Below, in pieces: positions 5,890 to 6,043 of a stretch of DNA of 6,043 bases. Origin of the DNA: Oscillospiraceae bacterium (GTDB taxonomy: Bacteria; Bacillota_A; Clostridia; Oscillospirales; Oscillospiraceae); NCBI GenBank assembly GCA_031265965.1, contig JAISBX010000173.1, positions 1-6,043 on the forward strand, written 5' to 3'. Position numbers and translations under genes: made by a program. Below the pieces are notes generated by a model that saw only the letters and a program-made list of their open reading frames with translations, made no database searches and had not been told where the DNA came from. Position 1 is the stretch's first letter, and every line of letters begins with the position of its first letter.

Positions 5890-5935
5890 TGATAGGAGCG
5901 TTGCATAATTAATAATATAAGGGGAGGAATATGTC
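5890..5935 (+). promoter_or_regulatory. 46-bp AT-rich intergenic region with ribosome binding site for the last gene
   Basis: This is the only sizeable gene-free gap and is strikingly AT-rich against its surroundings (CATAATTAATAATATAA at 5904-5920). It ends in a strong ribosome binding site, GGGGAGG (5921-5927), 8 nt before the TTG at 5936. CATAAT (5904-5909) and TAATAT (5913-5918) resemble -10 boxes, but no good -35 lies 16-18 bp upstream of either, and the second would place the transcript start on the ribosome binding site. I see no hairpin with a T-run. It is best read as an unstructured translation-initiation leader; a promoter is possible but unsupported. Confidence 0.5.
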
Positions 5936-6043
5936 TTGAGATTTATCGATGCGACAAAAGAGGACGCGGCCATTGCGCGGGAGAGGAATTATTCGTGGGA
6001 GACTCCGCCGGCGCCGATACCGGAGGAACAGATCGCGGAGACG
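5936..6043 (+). CDS. Start of an unidentified protein (3' end outside window)
   Basis: Thirty-six codons are visible, beginning (M)RFIDATKEDAAIARERN and continuing YSWETPPAPIPEEQIAET. The TTG start is chosen for its GGGGAGG 8 nt upstream; the ATG at 5931 is too close to that site and meets a stop after two codons. The visible part is charged and hydrophilic with a Pro-rich stretch (PPAPIP), and shows no signal peptide or membrane helix. I do not recognise the family. In the common Clostridia order nadD-yqeK-LCP the next gene is the ribosome silencing factor rsfS, but these residues do not look like the start of RsfS. Frame and start are moderately secure; function is unknown. Confidence 0.6.
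   Translation, partial: MRFIDATKEDAAIARERNYSWETPPAPIPEEQIAET

Noticed and set aside
5904..5918. Promoter -10 boxes CATAAT and TAATAT in the last intergenic region
   Set aside because: No -35-like hexamer at proper spacing (CTGGGG and TGATAG are poor), and the second would start transcription at the ribosome binding site.

Overview
The window reads as one continuous plus-strand gene cluster from a GC-rich member of the Firmicutes, most likely the class Clostridia. The smc-ftsY pair, the nadD-yqeK-LCP gene order, a short FtsY without a long acidic N-terminal domain, strong GGAGG-type ribosome binding sites and TTG starts all fit that. Species cannot be read from the sequence. Base composition is clearly GC-rich, yet ATA is the most used isoleucine codon, which is unusual and may help place the lineage.

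Layout: (1) bases 1-1632, the 3' part of smc, from the end of the hinge through the returning coiled coil to the C-terminal ATPase half-head; (2) 1650-2558, ftsY, complete, TTG start; (3) 2555-4336, one uninterrupted 593-residue reading frame with three complete enzymes in series: an RdgB/HAM1 (d)ITP/XTP pyrophosphatase, a NadD nicotinate-nucleotide adenylyltransferase and a YqeK HD-domain Ap4A hydrolase; (4) 4342-5889, a LytR-CpsA-Psr (LCP) cell-wall ligase with a membrane anchor and a long repetitive Ser/Pro/Thr/Gly tail; (5) 5936-6043, the first 36 codons of an unrecognised gene after a 46-bp AT-rich spacer. Spacings are 17 bp, a 4-bp ATGA overlap, 5 bp and 46 bp, so the first four genes are probably one transcription unit. 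No stretch of 300 bases lacks a gene, and I see no RNA gene, CRISPR array, mobile element or convincing intrinsic terminator.

The cluster joins chromosome organisation (SMC), membrane protein targeting (FtsY), nucleotide-pool cleaning and NAD/Ap4A metabolism (the fusion) and envelope assembly (LCP). The outstanding feature is the three-enzyme fusion. NadD-YqeK fusions fit what is known of Clostridia, but I do not recall RdgB added in front. The RdgB-NadD junction has a caveat: one fewer base in its G-rich run would turn it into an ordinary ATGA gene overlap, so the fusion needs confirmation at read level.
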